DNA from: Delphinus delphis
Lineage: Eukaryota > Chordata > Mammalia > Artiodactyla > Delphinidae
DNA length: 64,000 nt
Assembly: GCF_949987515.2 (NCBI RefSeq)
Contig: NC_082694.2
Coordinates: 62,308,080-62,372,079 of the forward strand
Direction of reading: 5' to 3'
Made by a program: the position numbers and the translations under genes. The notes beneath the pieces are model-generated. The model was not told where the DNA came from and ran no database searches. It worked only from the letters and a program-made list of their open reading frames with translations. This document shows, piece after piece, positions 11,327-24,417 of this stretch. Position 1 is the stretch's first letter. Each line of letters opens with the position of its first letter.

Positions 11327-12719
11327 AATGTCCTTCCTCAGAAAGTCTTACACATTTCTCTAATTTGAGCCCTCCAAATCCTTTTTAATTTGTGTGGAAT
11401 TGTATACATTTTCTCAGCCTCTTAGCAGAATAGATCCCTATAGGATTGTACCCAATTTCCATTTGTCTTGGTTATTGTTCATCTCTCTGACCTTGGTAAT
11501 CACTACAAAGAAACTCTGGGGCAGGGGTGGGAGTGGGGTTAACCTCAATAGCTAAATGTTTCCACTGGCACCAGTTTTTCACCAGAGTAGCCCACAGGTG
11601 AGCTTTAGAGCACAAACAAAAAGCTCCTTCCCCTCTAGTAGCCTGTCTGACTTTTCCTTTCATAGAGAACCCCAGGGATTTTCTGTAAATCATTCCCATT
11701 GAGGTTAATTGGAGAACACATTGAGAAAACTATTCACAAACTCAGATATCATCTGCCTGATACTAAAGACTGAATAGCAAAATTGTAGTTTATTTTAATT
11801 GGCACCCTCCTGTGAGGGCTGGGGAAGAAGTCAATTAGATTATTATAATTATCAGAAACATGTAAGCATATCTGTGTGTTGAATGTCTTACTATTTTTTT
11901 CCTTCTTCATTCAATAATCTATATCATTCTAGAATGTTTTATTTCATAGAAATAAAAACAGAAATATTTCATTATTTCATAGAAAATGTCTGAGTTAATA
12001 ATTACAGCCCTTACTAATAATTGCTAGCCCTTACTATAAATATAATGTACCAAAATGGAAATTAAATGTCTTTTAATGAAAATATGACTGTGTTTTTTTT
12101 TCTTCCTTATGAATGTAAAACTTACTGTACTCATCTATTCCACTTATTGTGGGCTCTTACTATATGTTAGATGTATATATTCCTTGAGAATATATTTTTC
12201 AAATATTTATTTGAATCATATTTTCCTTGGGACGTTTTTTCCTGGTTTATACTTACCTGTTAATTAGAAATACTTGAAGAAGCCTAGCCTTTTTGTGAAT
12301 AGGTTATCTTCTGCAGCACGTAGGTGGGACAAATTCAATAACCTGAAGATAGGAGGTGAGACTATGTTTAGTAGGAAATACCACTGAAATTACTTTTAAA
12401 ACATAGTTAACTAAATAATTAAAACATTGAGATCTAGAAGGTGAGGTCAGACAAATTAATAACATTATCTCTTTTAAAATTAACATTTACATTTATTGTT
12501 TAATGTATTAAAATGACTTAATAACATAATTTTAGCCTTTTTTTAAGGTGCCAAGTTATTATCCTCACAATCAAACATTTAGCCCAGGATACTGGGTTTC
12601 CTACTGGTATATTTAAAACATAAAAATGACCCCTACATTAAGGAAGGGTCAAAAGACCTCTAAGTCAGAATATAGACATGATACACATAAGTAGTATGCT
12701 ATAATACAAAATATATTTG
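11327..12719. other. AT-rich intergenic DNA
   Basis: No gene or repeat that I can name lies here. Short open frames (for example about 75 codons near 11472-11699 on minus) have no recognisable domain. Confidence 0.5.
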
Positions 12720-13510
12720 GTCTTTGCCCCTGGCCTTGGAATTTTTCTAGTGATAGGAGTCTTGTTATTCATAATGCACCCCTTCAGACCACACTAAGTT
12801 TATGCTAATGATGTGACTTAGGGTGGGGCCCCTGTATAGTCTAATGGAGGGGGAGGGACTGGAGATTAAACTCATGGTACTGGGATGGCAGTGTGCCCAG
12901 AGAGGACAGTAAGCTCCCACTTCCCCTCCTATACTCTGCCCTATTCATATCTTCCATTTGGCTACTCCTTTTTTTTTTTTTTTTTTTTTTGCGGTACGCG
13001 GGCCTCTCACTGTTGTGGCCTCTCCCGTTGCGGAGCACAGGCTCCGGACGCGCAGGCTCAGCGGCCATGGCTCACGGGACCAGCCGCTCGGCGGCATGTG
13101 GGATCTTACCGGACTGGGGCACGAACCTGTGTCCCCGGCATCGGCAGGCAGCCTCTCAACCACTGCGCCACCAGGGAAGCCCATCTTGACTTGTAAGTAA
13201 GTAATGTGATTTTCTGAGTTCTGTGAGTTCCATAACAAATTATTGAATCTGAGGAGGCAATCCTAGGGACTATCGACTTACAGTCAGTTGACCAGAAATA
13301 TGGGTGGCCCAGGATTTGTGATTGGTGTCTGAAGTGGGGGTCAATCCTGTGATACTGAACCCTTAAACTGTGGGGTCGGTGCTAACTCTAGGTAGTTAGT
13401 CAGAATTGAGTGAAGTTGTTGAACACCAAGTTGGTGTCTGGCAGGCGAGAATTGGTTGTTGATGTTGGAAAACACCCCAGAAGTAGCATCATCAGATTGT
13501 AAACTGCCTT
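12720..13510 (+). repeat. Possible ancient LTR-type repeat split by a SINE
   Basis: The text around the SINE, including tgtgcccagagaggac before it and ggtgtctgaagtgggggtc after it, resembles an old mammalian dispersed LTR-type sequence that I remember but cannot name with certainty. If the match is right, the SINE at 12968-13182 interrupted it. Class and borders are tentative. Confidence 0.3.
12968..13182 (-). mobile_element. CHR-type SINE, minus strand
   Basis: This is a full-length SINE in minus orientation. The T run at 12968-12990 is its A-tail, and ccagggaagccc at 13171-13182 is its 5' end. The A box complement ccactgcgcca is at 13161-13171. Unlike the other young copies, I find no convincing TSD. 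Several overlapping open frames of 75-103 codons are SINE sequence. Confidence 0.92.
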
Positions 13511-14284
13511 ACAACATGGACCATATACTATAGTATTTATTTTTCACAGTTTTACATTGAGCATTCTAAGAAACTTACTCAATGCTTATTAGAGAACTGA
13601 GTTGACAGTAAATTCATTTTACTTAGGAACCTATTAACATTCTGATCTGAACAATTCATGAATTTCCTTTAAATTGCCTTATTTTTATATAAGATATGGA
13701 GGTGCTCATTTTGGAAAATAAATTTACATAGCAGTCTTTATTATCAGGTCATATTAGGCTATGCCAATGGGGGAAATAATCAAAGGAAATATGGAAGGCA
13801 AAATTCTTGTGGTAGATAACACTTCACTCTTTGAGTTATAAACCAATGAGTTCAGTCCTACTCTTATACTTGCTTTAAGTATAGGTATATACTTGTTTAT
13901 GTTCCAAGCAAGGGCTTACTGCCTAACACTCATAGAAGCAAATACTGTGGCATCAGCTTTTGAGAAAAGAAAGAGCTATATTGTGAGGTGAACAGGCAAG
14001 GAGGTAGGAGGCAAGGCTCTCAAATCTGTCTCCTAGATTCAGAGTTAGAACCTGGAAGCTGATTGGCTAGTCATGAATTAGTCCATATAAGTTATTCCTG
14101 CTACTGGAAGCCATATTTCCCTCACTGAAGGACTTCACACTTCATAAAGGGCTCTGGTGGCAACATTTCTATTCTTTAAGTGCTGTAGACTGAAGATTCT
14201 TGGTTCCAGGGTCATCCTGGAGAGTTGGGTTTCCATCTTGCACATGCACAGTGCTGTCTCTGAAAAAATAACTAAAGGTTTGCT
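13511..14284. other. Intergenic DNA, no feature seen
   Basis: I see no gene, RNA or clear repeat in this stretch. Confidence 0.5.
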
Positions 14285-14391
14285 TAATCAACAACCTGTT
14301 TTAAGAAAGCAAAACCAGTTTCAGCTGGTGCTATTTCAATCTGAATAATCAACAACCTAGTTAAAGAGGCAAAACCAGTTTAAGCTGGTCA
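14285..14391. repeat. Local tandem duplication, 61-bp period
   Basis: Two related copies begin taatcaacaacct at 14285 and 14346. Each contains gcaaaaccagttt followed by agctggt. The copies have diverged by several substitutions and small indels. Each holds the imperfect inverted motif accagttt(c/a)agctggt. Confidence 0.8.
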
Positions 14392-14414
14392 ATGTTTTAC
14401 GTGTTGTTTCACTT

Positions 14415-14540
14415 ATACTTGGTTATATAATTTATCTCACTTTCCCTTCATATAAAATGAAAACAGTATCTACTCACTTCAAAGGCTGTCATAAGAGTTA
14501 AATGAGCTATTGCAGTATATAGTAACAAGTGTACTATCAA
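14415..14540 (+). repeat. MIR relic
   Basis: The run ttcatataaaatgaaaacag, followed by gagttaaatgagc, matches the mammalian-wide MIR core (consensus of the form cctcatctgtaaaatggg...gaggattaaatgag). It is diverged and has no TSD. Confidence 0.55.
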
Positions 14541-14559
14541 GCATACAAAATTTTCTGTG

Positions 14560-14632
14560 TTCCAGTAAAATTTTATTTACAAAACAAGTAGCAGTCAGGA
14601 TTTGGCCTATGGGCCATAGTCTGCTGACCCCT
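14560..14632. mobile_element. hAT-type nonautonomous transposon relic, partial
   Basis: The sequence holds ttttatttac, then ggatttggcctatgggcc and ctgctgacccct. These match one half of a widespread mammalian MITE whose ends read (c)aggggtcggcaaact. Three further copies occur in this window. I do not commit to a family name. Confidence 0.55.
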
Positions 14633-14719
14633 CATATAAAATTGTATTAACTAGCTAAAGGAGGTTAACTACAAAAACATGTAAAAGAGGACTCCAAAGA
14701 TCATAGGAATAGCAAACGT

Positions 14720-14777
14720 AGGGAGACTGTACTACTTTTAAGGATAAAGGGAGACTATACTACTTTTAAGATAAAGG
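14720..14777. repeat. Tandem duplication of about 29 bp
   Basis: Two adjacent copies read gggagact(g/a)tactactttt and continue aag(g)ataaag. The near-identity suggests a fairly recent replication slip. Confidence 0.8.
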
Positions 14778-15567
14778 AGAGTATTCAAGGAAGGAACAAA
14801 TGTGGAAGGGCCTCAACCTCTCCATCTCATCCGGGAGGCTGACTTTCAAGCTTCATCAGAGAGAGTGTGGATATAGTCCACTGTATGGGAGAGGAATTTT
14901 CTGGGGTACCAATGGTCTGGAGCTGAAGCATTAGGAATTGCCTTCTGGGGTGTAGTGAAGTTTGTTACAGTTCCTAGAGAGGCCGGAGCTTAATCCAAAT
15001 GCAATCAGATTAAGACTTCATACTATAGGCAGACCTAGAAAAAATAAACAAAAAATAGTAGTTTCAAAATTCTCAGGGAAAATACATGCCAACTTAAGGT
15101 AAAATACCAAAATTTACATACGTAAAATACCTATATTATCTTTTTCAGAAAGAACAGCTAAAGGCAATACTTTATTCAACCAACCATAGGTAATTGAATA
15201 AATTGAAGAAGGTTGAGAAACCATGGGAACTAGAATTAAAGAATGTCTTTGGGATGGAAAGTAGAAGCCAGAACCAAAGACAATTAGACACTAGGTAGGG
15301 AGTCTGCCATAAAATCTTGACTGGATAGAAATTTGGGGCTTTGTCATGAATAATAGTGCAAAAGCATAGTCAACCCAATAATAACCATCCTGTTCTCAAA
15401 TATTAATCCACTATTTACAACATTGGCAAGATGACTCTTGTAGGGGTAAATTGTATAGGAACAATGAAGTCTCAGATATGGTAGGGTATACTGCCTGGAA
15501 GGGTGCTCTGAAGAGAAACATATTGAGAGGACCTACGTAGCCTGGGGACAGATAAATTAGTCAAGAG
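14778..15567. other. Intergenic DNA, no feature seen
   Basis: No gene or recognisable repeat. Confidence 0.5.
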
Positions 15568-15760
15568 TAGGGGTTTGCAAACTACTGCCCAAATTTGGCA
15601 GCCTGTTTTCACAAATAAAGTTTTATTGGCAAAAAGCTGTAACTATTTATTTGCCCATTGTCTATGGCTGCTTCTGCTACAGTGTCAGAATTGAGATCAT
15701 ATGGATGACAATGCCCAAAACATTTACTCTCTGGCCCTTTACAAAGTTTTCTGACCCCTG
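15568..15760. mobile_element. hAT-type nonautonomous transposon relic, near full length
   Basis: This copy has both terminal regions: ggggtttgcaaact at the left and tttctgacccctg at the right, which are inverted relative to each other. The internal blocks aataaagttttattggc and tgtctatggctgcttctgc are typical of the same family as the copies at 44481 and 63098. Confidence 0.65.
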
Positions 15761-16189
15761 AACAAGAACATGACCAAATAAAGGGCTGATGAGTGGTGTA
15801 GGAAGAGAAATTGCCTGCTGTAAGATTTTCACTTGGGAAAACCTGATGATTGAGGTATTCAAACTGGAGAAAGCATAACTCTCTAAAGAAGCATTAAAAA
15901 TGGGAAATCTAAAATGAAAAGTTGCAATTCAATTTTCTAAGCCTCTACACTCTGAAATTGTGGTTAGAAGAGGAAGATCTAATCAGGAGAGTGGCCATAG
16001 CCAGAGATTATGGTCAGTGCTGAGCTTTGGAATGTGGGTTGAATCAATATTTCTCCTCTGGGTACCTAGGTCAACATTGTGAAAACTCTGCTAATTAATT
16101 AATGGTGATTAATTATTTTTTACCATATTAAGGTTGTTTTCATTTCTGCATTCCCTTAGGATAAATCTCAGTATTTTAAGTAATAGTTT
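15761..16189. other. Intergenic DNA, no feature seen
   Basis: No gene or recognisable repeat. Confidence 0.5.
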
Positions 16190-16555
16190 GAGAAGACTTA
16201 CACATTCTGGTTCCTGTCTTTGTTCCCAATTCCTATCTCAACTATTGCCCTTTTGTCCTTGCAAAACAGAGCTTCAGCCAGTCACTTCTGTCTTTTAGTT
16301 TTCTGTTTAAATGCCTCTTCCTGATGAGAACCTTCTCTGACCCTCAAATTGAGTTAGTTCCCCCACCCCACATATATTTCCACATCTCATATGTTCCTTT
16401 CATAGCACACATAATTATAGCCATTTCTGTATTCTCTTTATGGCCAGAAAAGCTTTAGGAGGATGAGACCATGTTTGTCTTGTTCACAGCTCTATGCATG
16501 GAGCTTGGCTTGTGCAGATAATTAATAAGTATTTGAGAAATAAATTATAAACAAA
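16190..16555 (+). mobile_element. L2 LINE 3'-end relic
   Basis: The block ttctgtttaaatgcctcttc, followed by gagaaccttctctgacc and later gaggatgagaccatgtttgtc, matches the non-coding end of L2. It closes with ttaataagtatttgagaaat, the degraded form of the usual tcaataaatgtttgttgaat end. Confidence 0.6.
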
Positions 16556-16769
16556 TAAACTTATGAAAAAGCTTTGCAAATGCCACCATCGTGGTCATTC
16601 TCATTGTCAATATAAAATGTGTCATTTCATAAATTGTATTTGTATCATGCTCTTGTTTAAGATAAAATATTTGGGAAAATAGCCTATTACAAAAAACATT
16701 ACATTTGCATTATGGGCTTCATATAATGACCTATATGAGAACCCAAACTTAATAATATTACGCCAGTGT

Positions 16770-16862
16770 TTTGATGATTAAACAAGATAACTGTATAAAG
16801 TGCTCAAGACAGCACCTAGCCCCTATTATGTTGCTCAGTAACTGCTAGTCACTATTAGCACA
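16770..16862 (+). repeat. MIR relic (3' part)
   Basis: The order gatgattaaacaagataac, aagtgctcaagacagcacct and ttgctcagtaactgctag follows the 3' half of the MIR consensus. It is old and diverged. Confidence 0.55.
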
Positions 16863-19800
16863 AATCCTTCTCATCTTTTATTTTTTGTCTCCTAAGGAGA
16901 AGGGAAGAAAAATTAATATACTGGCTCTGGAGAATTCAGTCCACTGTATAGTCATAATGATAATTTTCAGTTTGTCTGTGTAGATTATTTAACTTTGAAA
17001 AGAGAACTGCTTGCAAAGAAAATCATCATGGGGGTTAAAATTGGTTGCACATGGCATATAGAAGAATATACATGGGTAATCTTGGTGTTCCTCATAAATT
17101 CTCAACACAATTAAATTTCTTCTTAATAATTTAATACTCTATTGCAAGATACTGTGATGAATTAGAAAGTGGAAATTATTCTAGAGCGGTAATGACATTT
17201 TGTATTTATCTTTTAGAAGCTGCAAATTTCTCACAGTCTCTTCAGCCTTTACCATGGCCTTGAGGTTTAGTGCCCTTTTCAGAGGTTTTTTTTGGCAGAT
17301 ATTATTCTGCCCTTCAAGGAAAAGTAAAGACAATAAGACCAGAGATTGAGTGTTGAGTGAGAAAGTTTTACTGCCAAGTAGAAAATCCGATTAATTGAGG
17401 ACAGGGTCCAGCACTGCAGGGTGAAGTTCAGGGAGGAGGAAAGTGAGGTTTCTAATGACTGAATATTGCAGGCTCTGTTCCATACTAACAAAGCAGAGGA
17501 GTGCTGCTGATTTGTTGGTTAGGTAAGCACTAGACTGACTGGGGGAGGTCAGCTGCATATGTGGACTGTCTGTCTTGGAATTACAGTGTATCCAGCTGCC
17601 TTTGTTGCCTTTTGACATACTTAAGTCAAGACCATAATACCAGGCAGGTCTCTCCCCATAGTGGCAGTTTCATTGGAGAGATGAAGGTATGTCATTACTG
17701 TTAAAATATAGTAAAAGAAACTTTAGGCAATTTTAACACAAATCTTTTGCTATGGTAGATGTGGCAAAAGATACTTATGCTTGCTGACAACAAGGTTCAT
17801 TATAAGAAACAATAATTTTTCTCTGGTAAGGTGGCATATCCATAGTCAACCTTATTTAACCAATCACAGTCAACCATAGTCAACTGATAGAAATAAAAAT
17901 TATCAATTATATTCCACAATAAAACTTCATAAACTCTTAAATAAAAATATTTATACTTATACATGAGCACAGTATGGAGAGGCACCAAGTTCTTTTTGTG
18001 TGTACATGTCTCCTGAGATGAAAATAAAGATTTAGAAACTGTACTGACTACACGATCAGTACACAATTTAATGTGTACTATGTAAGTTATGAGAGAAAAA
18101 AACATAACCAAGAGAGAATTCTTTTTGATTTCTGTTGTGATCTTTCACCCTTTTTATTTGTTTGTTGTTTGTTTTCTGGCCTTATAACTGATGTGTGAAA
18201 ATGTCGTTAGTGTTCCCATAATGCATGAGATGACCTGGTTTTTGCAAACTTCCTCTGGAAGGCTCCCATCCTTTTTTTTTTTTTTCATTATCTCTTCTAG
18301 TTTCCCAAATCTCTATTTAATCACAGAACATTTTAGTGTAGTAGAAAAATGAGCCTGCCAAAATTTCAACCAGAAAAAAATGTAGGGGCATACCTAGGAA
18401 TATAAGCTATAATTTCTAATATTCCTAACATCCTTTTTACTCACTTCACCATTGATTGACTACTTCCAGGGAGAGTATACAGTTCTCAACTTTGTAAGTT
18501 TCCATTCTTCCTACAAAGGTTAGTTATATATAAATGAATTTATTGGCAGTAGGTTAACATGCAAAATTTAATACCGTGTTTATTTACTGTTGAGGTGCTG
18601 TGTGTAAATATAAAAGAAAATAGAAGAAGGATCCTTCTATCCTTCTAATAGAAGAAACAGGAGAAGAAACATTAGTATAAGTAGTAAAGCTACGCCAAAA
18701 TAGCTGACATATTTCCTAGGGAATCCTTAAAAGCATTTTTGTTTTCTGGTTTTGGAGAAATAAATTGCTGGTATTTTTCATTTTGGCCTCAACCTCTCTT
18801 CCTTCAACGAAACCTCCATGCTGGATAACTTCTCAAAGAGCACTGAGCAGTAAGCCGAAGCAATGTGCATTCCCACTGCTCATAGCCTAGATTGCTCACA
18901 GTTGTTATTTCTGGCAAGGACTCATCTTTAGTCAAACTCAATATTCATGTCAGGAGAACACGGAAATGTCCTTTTCTTTTAAGTGTATGTAGTCATGCAT
19001 GACAAAGGGAAGGACCCCAAATTAGACATTGTCTCTGGGACAATTTTATGAATTACCCTACTGATGAACACCACATTATTGAGACACAAAGGACAACTAC
19101 AGTGAGGAAACGAGTCAATATTGACCGCTCCTTGGCTGTACTCAACACCACACCATGCTGACACTTGAAAGAGTTGTACAGCATTGTTTTGAATGGTAGA
19201 GGCAACCCAGACATGTCAGGGAATCCTCTGGGTGACCTGGAGGTTTTTCACGTCACATTCTCTGTTAATATATGATTCCAGGTAATAGCAAGCTGGTCAT
19301 TAGCTAGGTTTATGAAAAAGCTGACTGCACAGTACTCCTGAGGGTTTGCCTTAACTTATGACTTGGTATTGTCACAATTCTTCTGCCATTGACTTCTTTA
19401 CCAGCCTGAACTATATTTTAAATTCCTTTGATTTTAGACCTATGGTTTAAGAACTAAAACTAATGAATTTTTGCAGCAAGTACAATTTCCAATTATTGTT
19501 TGGAATGCACTTTGAATCATTCAGGGATTCTGCCTTCTAAACAGAAGAGAAAATAGAGATTGTAAATAGGGAAATGGAAAAGGAAACCATGGAGGGCAGT
19601 GAAGATAACTAACTATGATACTAAGAAATAACTTACCAGAGACATAATGGGAATGAATGGAGAATCTCAATAAATGCCTTACCCGTGCTTTTAAAAAGAC
19701 AGGATTTTGAAAAGCTCTTAACTGAGTTAAAAGGCTACATTTGTAAAAATGGATGGAAAACTCTACTGGCTTTAAGTACGTGAAATATTCTCTTGTGTAA

Positions 19801-20897
19801 TTGACTAGTCTAATTAAAATGGAAAAGCCTTAGAGAGAGAATCGAGCAGAAAGGAAATGGAAAGGAAGTTCAACATAAAATAAAGACGTGCATAATCTAC
19901 TGTGAAAAGACAATGGAGCCTCTTCCTGTTCAAGGGCAGCACTTGATGTCAGCCAAGAATAGACAGGATGTCCAGAATGGAGACAGAGCTTCACTGTACT
20001 GGCAAGATATTTCAGCAACATGTTTACTGTGATCTGCCTTGAACATTTATGGAAAAGTGAAGGAAAGAAAAAAAATTAACAAGTTTGACCTACTTTCTTA
20101 GAAAAAATGGACAATTTCCAAAGTCCAGAATTCTGTAGGGACTTCACATGAGTAGAATATTGAAGATATGAAACATTAGAAGGTAGAATGATCTATGTCA
20201 CCATATAAACTTCAGATGCTTAGATATCATATGCATTTTAAATTATGTTTAAATCTTGTAAGAGAACAACAAAGCTGAAAAGGGAATAAGGAGTGAGGGT
20301 CACATGAAAAAATAAAAACAGTACAGGAAACTGGACAGGAGGAAGAAATGAAAGGGGAAGTAATGAGGACATAAGCCAAGCTTGAGTCCAAGTTTACCTG
20401 TGTTACCCAGACCTTTTCAGGCTTCATTCCAGAAAAGCACATCTGTACGTCTCTCTGGCACACAGCCCTGTGTGTCCTAGGTACTCAATAAATATTTGTT
20501 AATGATGTTATTTCTTATCTGTCCATCACCCTTCAGACAAATTTCATTTCCAAACATCTCTTTCCCATCCAAGAAAATCATTATGTTTACAATTTGGTGT
20601 CATAAAGCGATTGCTCCAAAACGACCTATTAAAACAAAATTTAATGCAGGAAGAGGACATAAAAGAATGAGTTTCTGAGGTAAAACCTGTCTCACATTAC
20701 CTATACTCCTTCCTGACTATCAGTGGTGAGAATCTGACTGAATAACAATCAAAATTTTGCTTTTTCCTGCAGAGAGACTAACATACTTTCCAAAATACGT
20801 TTATAATCTGTCATGACACAACGCTTAACTCTTTTGAGCCATATAAAATGCCTGCTAATAAACAATCCCAAATAAATATGTTACTTTTAGCACTGTG
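16863..20897. other. Intergenic DNA, mostly unrecognised
   Basis: No gene is visible in these 4 kb. The frame of 103 codons at 17800-18111 on minus and those near 17279-17618 and 19830-20021 show no known domain or splice context. A short L2/MIR-like tail (ggtactcaataaatatttgt) lies near 20480-20500. Confidence 0.5.
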
Positions 20898-21038
20898 AAA
20901 TGACTATTTATCCAAGGTAAATGACTATTTATCCAAGGTTTACAAACATTATTTTGGTGTTCAGCCACACAGAATGATAATTACCACTAATTACCACTAA
21001 GAACTAATGTTAATAATTACCACTAAGAACTAATGTTA
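20898..21038. repeat. Cluster of perfect short tandem duplications
   Basis: A perfect 21-bp unit, beginning aaatgactatttatcc, is at 20898-20918 and 20919-20939. Then aattaccactaagaactaatg with tta, 24 bp, is at 20989-21012 and again at 21015-21038, with an extra aattaccacta just before it. There are several slip events within about 140 bp. Confidence 0.92.
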
Positions 21039-21566
21039 TATTTAAGGCTGTTTAAACATAGAAGAAAAAAAAATGTATCAACATATTCTGCTGTTAATAC
21101 TCATCTTGAACTAAAGTGCATGTAATATTTTCTTCAAAGTGTTTTTGTTTCTTTAGGTTAGTATAGTTTTATAGTTTGATAACATAGGAACCTATGTTTT
21201 CATTCACTTGTTCTGATTCTAGATGTTTAACAGTTACAAATACTTATTTACAATAAATTTACATCTTCACTTCCAACTTCTTTGTGACTGGAGATAGGTT
21301 TGAAATACAACTAAAGATGGCTTGTTAAGACTGGCATTGTATTTTTATGTAAGTATAGGATAATTTTTTAAATGATTTTAGCTAAGTAAATGATTTTTTT
21401 ACAAACTTTTATTAATTTATGGGTCACAAAAATAACTCTTTAACTGGGTGCTTAAAGATGGTTTTTGTCTTGGTTATTCCAATGGAGAAATTCAAATAAG
21501 TTCAATCTGAGGAATTTGCAATGTTATAAGAGATCATCAGAAAACACTTAGAGTGACCTAATCATT
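21039..21566. other. AT-rich intergenic DNA
   Basis: No gene or recognisable repeat. Confidence 0.5.
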
Positions 21567-21580
21567 AAAAAAATACCCCA

Positions 21581-21815
21581 GGGCTTCCCTGGTGGCGCAG
21601 TGGTTGAGAGGTCCGCCTGCCAATGCGGGCGGCGTGGGTTCGTGCCCCGGTCTGGGAGGATCCCACGTGCCGCGGAGCGGCTGGGCCTGTGGGCCATGGC
21701 CGCTGAGCCTGTGTGTCCGGAGCCTGTGCTCCGCAACAGGAGAGGCCACAGCGGTGAGAGGCCCGCATACCGCAAAAAAAAGAAGCGAAAAGAAGGAAAA
21801 AACAAACAAGCAAAC
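21581..21815 (+). mobile_element. CHR-type SINE with interrupted A-rich tail
   Basis: This is a full-length SINE starting gggcttccctggtggcgcag, with the same ccatggccgctgagcc block as the copy at 798. Its tail is A-rich but interrupted by g and c. The flanks carry an imperfect TSD: aaaaaaatacccca at 21567-21580 against aaaaaaacccca ending at 21827. Frames of 77-95 codons on both strands are SINE sequence. Confidence 0.92.
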
Positions 21816-21827
21816 AAAAAAACCCCA

Positions 21828-23689
21828 CAATAATTGTATTATTTTGCGACAATTGATTGAATTAATTGTTTTAAGCTAATAGGAAGATAAAATCCAGTTG
21901 TTACTGAAATACGCAAACAGTAAAACTGAACAAACACATCTTTAACTTTTCACTCTCGGTGAACAGAATTCAACTATATATTACATAAGCCCTAGGTTAG
22001 GATATATGTGGATCTAAAGATGTAGATATAACATCTGGTAAACAATTAGGGGCTAGTAGCCCACAGTGCATCCTTCCTTAGCTCCTTCTATAACACCTAT
22101 GAAGGCACAGGAAAAAAGTTAGGAAAAAACATACCACAAAGCACTAGGAAAAAATGCCACAAATAAAACAAAGACTAATTAAAAAACCCAAGAAAATAAG
22201 AATTATGACTTTATATAGAATAAATGGGGTTGAATTGAGATGGATCATATTGAATATCCATTGCCTTTAAAAATAGAAAGTTGCTATTTTCGTGGTAGCC
22301 ATGTCATATTCTCACTCCTTGTAAACACTCTCACATCTCAGTTGTTTCACATGTGTATCTACATCTACATTAAATTAAGAAAACATCCCTGCAGTGAGCA
22401 TGTGTGTGCGGATGGGGTTGGGGGGTGGTTGTAGTGAGCAGCAGCAAACTGTGATAACGGGAGGTGAAATTCCTTGTGGTGAGAGTAAGGCAGGGTTATT
22501 AAAAATGGAACTAGACAAAAATTTTATTGTATCTCAGCTAGGAATGCTGTTAAATCAAAAGAACACAGAACATAACAGTTCTAAAAATTAGGAGTTTGCA
22601 TTTGTTAAAAAATACCTTAAGTAGATGGCTGCTGACATCGACTACTCAGCGATGCCATCAAGGACCAAGTTTTTGTCCCCCACTCCGGCTCTTCTTTTTC
22701 TTCCACCATCTTATGAATTTTGACTTATGCGTTTGACTTATTTAGTATCCTTCCCATCCAGATATCACATTCAAGGAAGAATGCAAAGGGGAATGACAAA
22801 GGAGTCTTTGATAAGAAAAGTATAAGCTTTACTTCAATGTAGGTCACATGGACAAGAACTAGATCGCATTGCCTTGCCATTCCTAGATGCAAGGGAAGCT
22901 GGAATTTGATATATTGTTCATTGTTTAATTTTTTTAAGCCTCCATGGTGGGAAATGGCAAGGGAGTAATTTAAGTATTCGTTCTACTATGACTGCTATAG
23001 AATACTCTACAGACTACCTAACATCTATAAATGCACTTCAAAACACACTAGCCTCTGTTCCATTAAGCCAGTTTCTGTATCCAGCTAGAAGTGTATATCT
23101 ATGTTTTCCTCTCTATGAGGTCCAGATGTGACACTTCATGTTCCAGTGACCTATACATAAGCTGAAAGGTAATTTATTTGCTTCCAAAATACTCTACAAT
23201 GATAGAGAGAACAGGGGTTAACTGCAATAAAAACCCCATTTGGAAAATGAAAAAAATACAAACATATAGTAGATAACTGATCCATGGCTCATGTAAAATC
23301 CATGGATCAAATTAGGGTGACCTCTCTGTTTTTACAGAAAATGATGTGTCTTGTTTGGCTAAACTCCAGTTGCTGGTTCTATCTTTGAGTATATTTTTTG
23401 TCCGTGACCTTTCATAGCTGCTAATTCTGCCCTTTAGGGGGACTACATAAAGAATAGGCATTCTTTTTTTACTTTTTATTGTGAAATATATCACATATAC
23501 AAAAGACAGTGCATTAGATTTATCTGTAGTTTTGAGTATATTAATAAAATGAGCACATGTATCCACTATCAAGCTTAACTGGTTGCTGCAAGGTTTTGAG
23601 TCAGAGTTCTATTGTTATACGTGATCTGGCCATTGCCTTTTCATATTTTCAGTCTCTCAGTAGGTAAATCATTTTCCCTCTGCCATTTG
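21828..23689. other. Intergenic DNA with possible old repeats
   Basis: No gene seen. About 22620-22905 resembles a dispersed mammalian repeat whose end reads like tcacatgg...cctagatgcaagggaagctgg, class uncertain. Around 23465-23580 the sequence (actttttattgtgaaatata onward) resembles an old LINE-derived segment. Both calls are weak. Confidence 0.35.
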
Positions 23690-24417
23690 CTGAAAACTCT
23701 CCTATATTTTCCCACTGATTTGTATATCTACCTCTATGATAGCTCAGGTGTCCATATATGTGTGAGTTTCCTCGAGTCCCTTAGCTGTGTTCCATTAGTC
23801 TATTTGTCCACTTCTGGGCCAGCAGCATGATGGCTTAATTACCATCGCTTTATGATCATATTTGTTACCCAGGAAGTCCTAACCTCTCTTTGTTCTCCTT
23901 CAATACTCTCTTAGCTGTTCTTGGTCTTTTATCCTTCCGTGTAAACTTTAGGATCACTTTTAAGATTCATGAAATTAACAGACTTTCATAGAAGAGATAT
24001 CATTAAGGTAGTAAGGTAGGGTGTATTCCTAGCCAAGATTTTTGTGTACCTATCCACTTAAGTTTTTAAAATATCTTGAACTAGTTTTAAAACACTTAAC
24101 AATGAACTCTGATGTAATTTGTATATTTTCTTGCTATGGTGAATCTATTTTAACTAAATTTTCTGTTGTTTGCTAGTGTGTAAGTATGCAATTTATTTGT
24201 GTTTATTTGTTTTACATCTTGTATAATTATTAACATGTAGCTTTAACTTGCATAATCATTAAATAATTTTGTATATTTGTATAAACAGTCATATACACAT
24301 CATGTTTGAATAACATAATGTGTTTCTCCTTTTAAGTCATTATGAATTTTTCTTTTGTTATATAAGACATCTGGTAAAATATTGAATAAAATGTTAATAA
24401 TGGTCTTCATTGTATCC

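Noticed and set aside
13020..13190. Overlapping 98-103-codon frames with Trp/Cys-rich peptide
   Set aside because: They are read-through of the CHR SINE, and the same peptide types recur at the other SINE copies.
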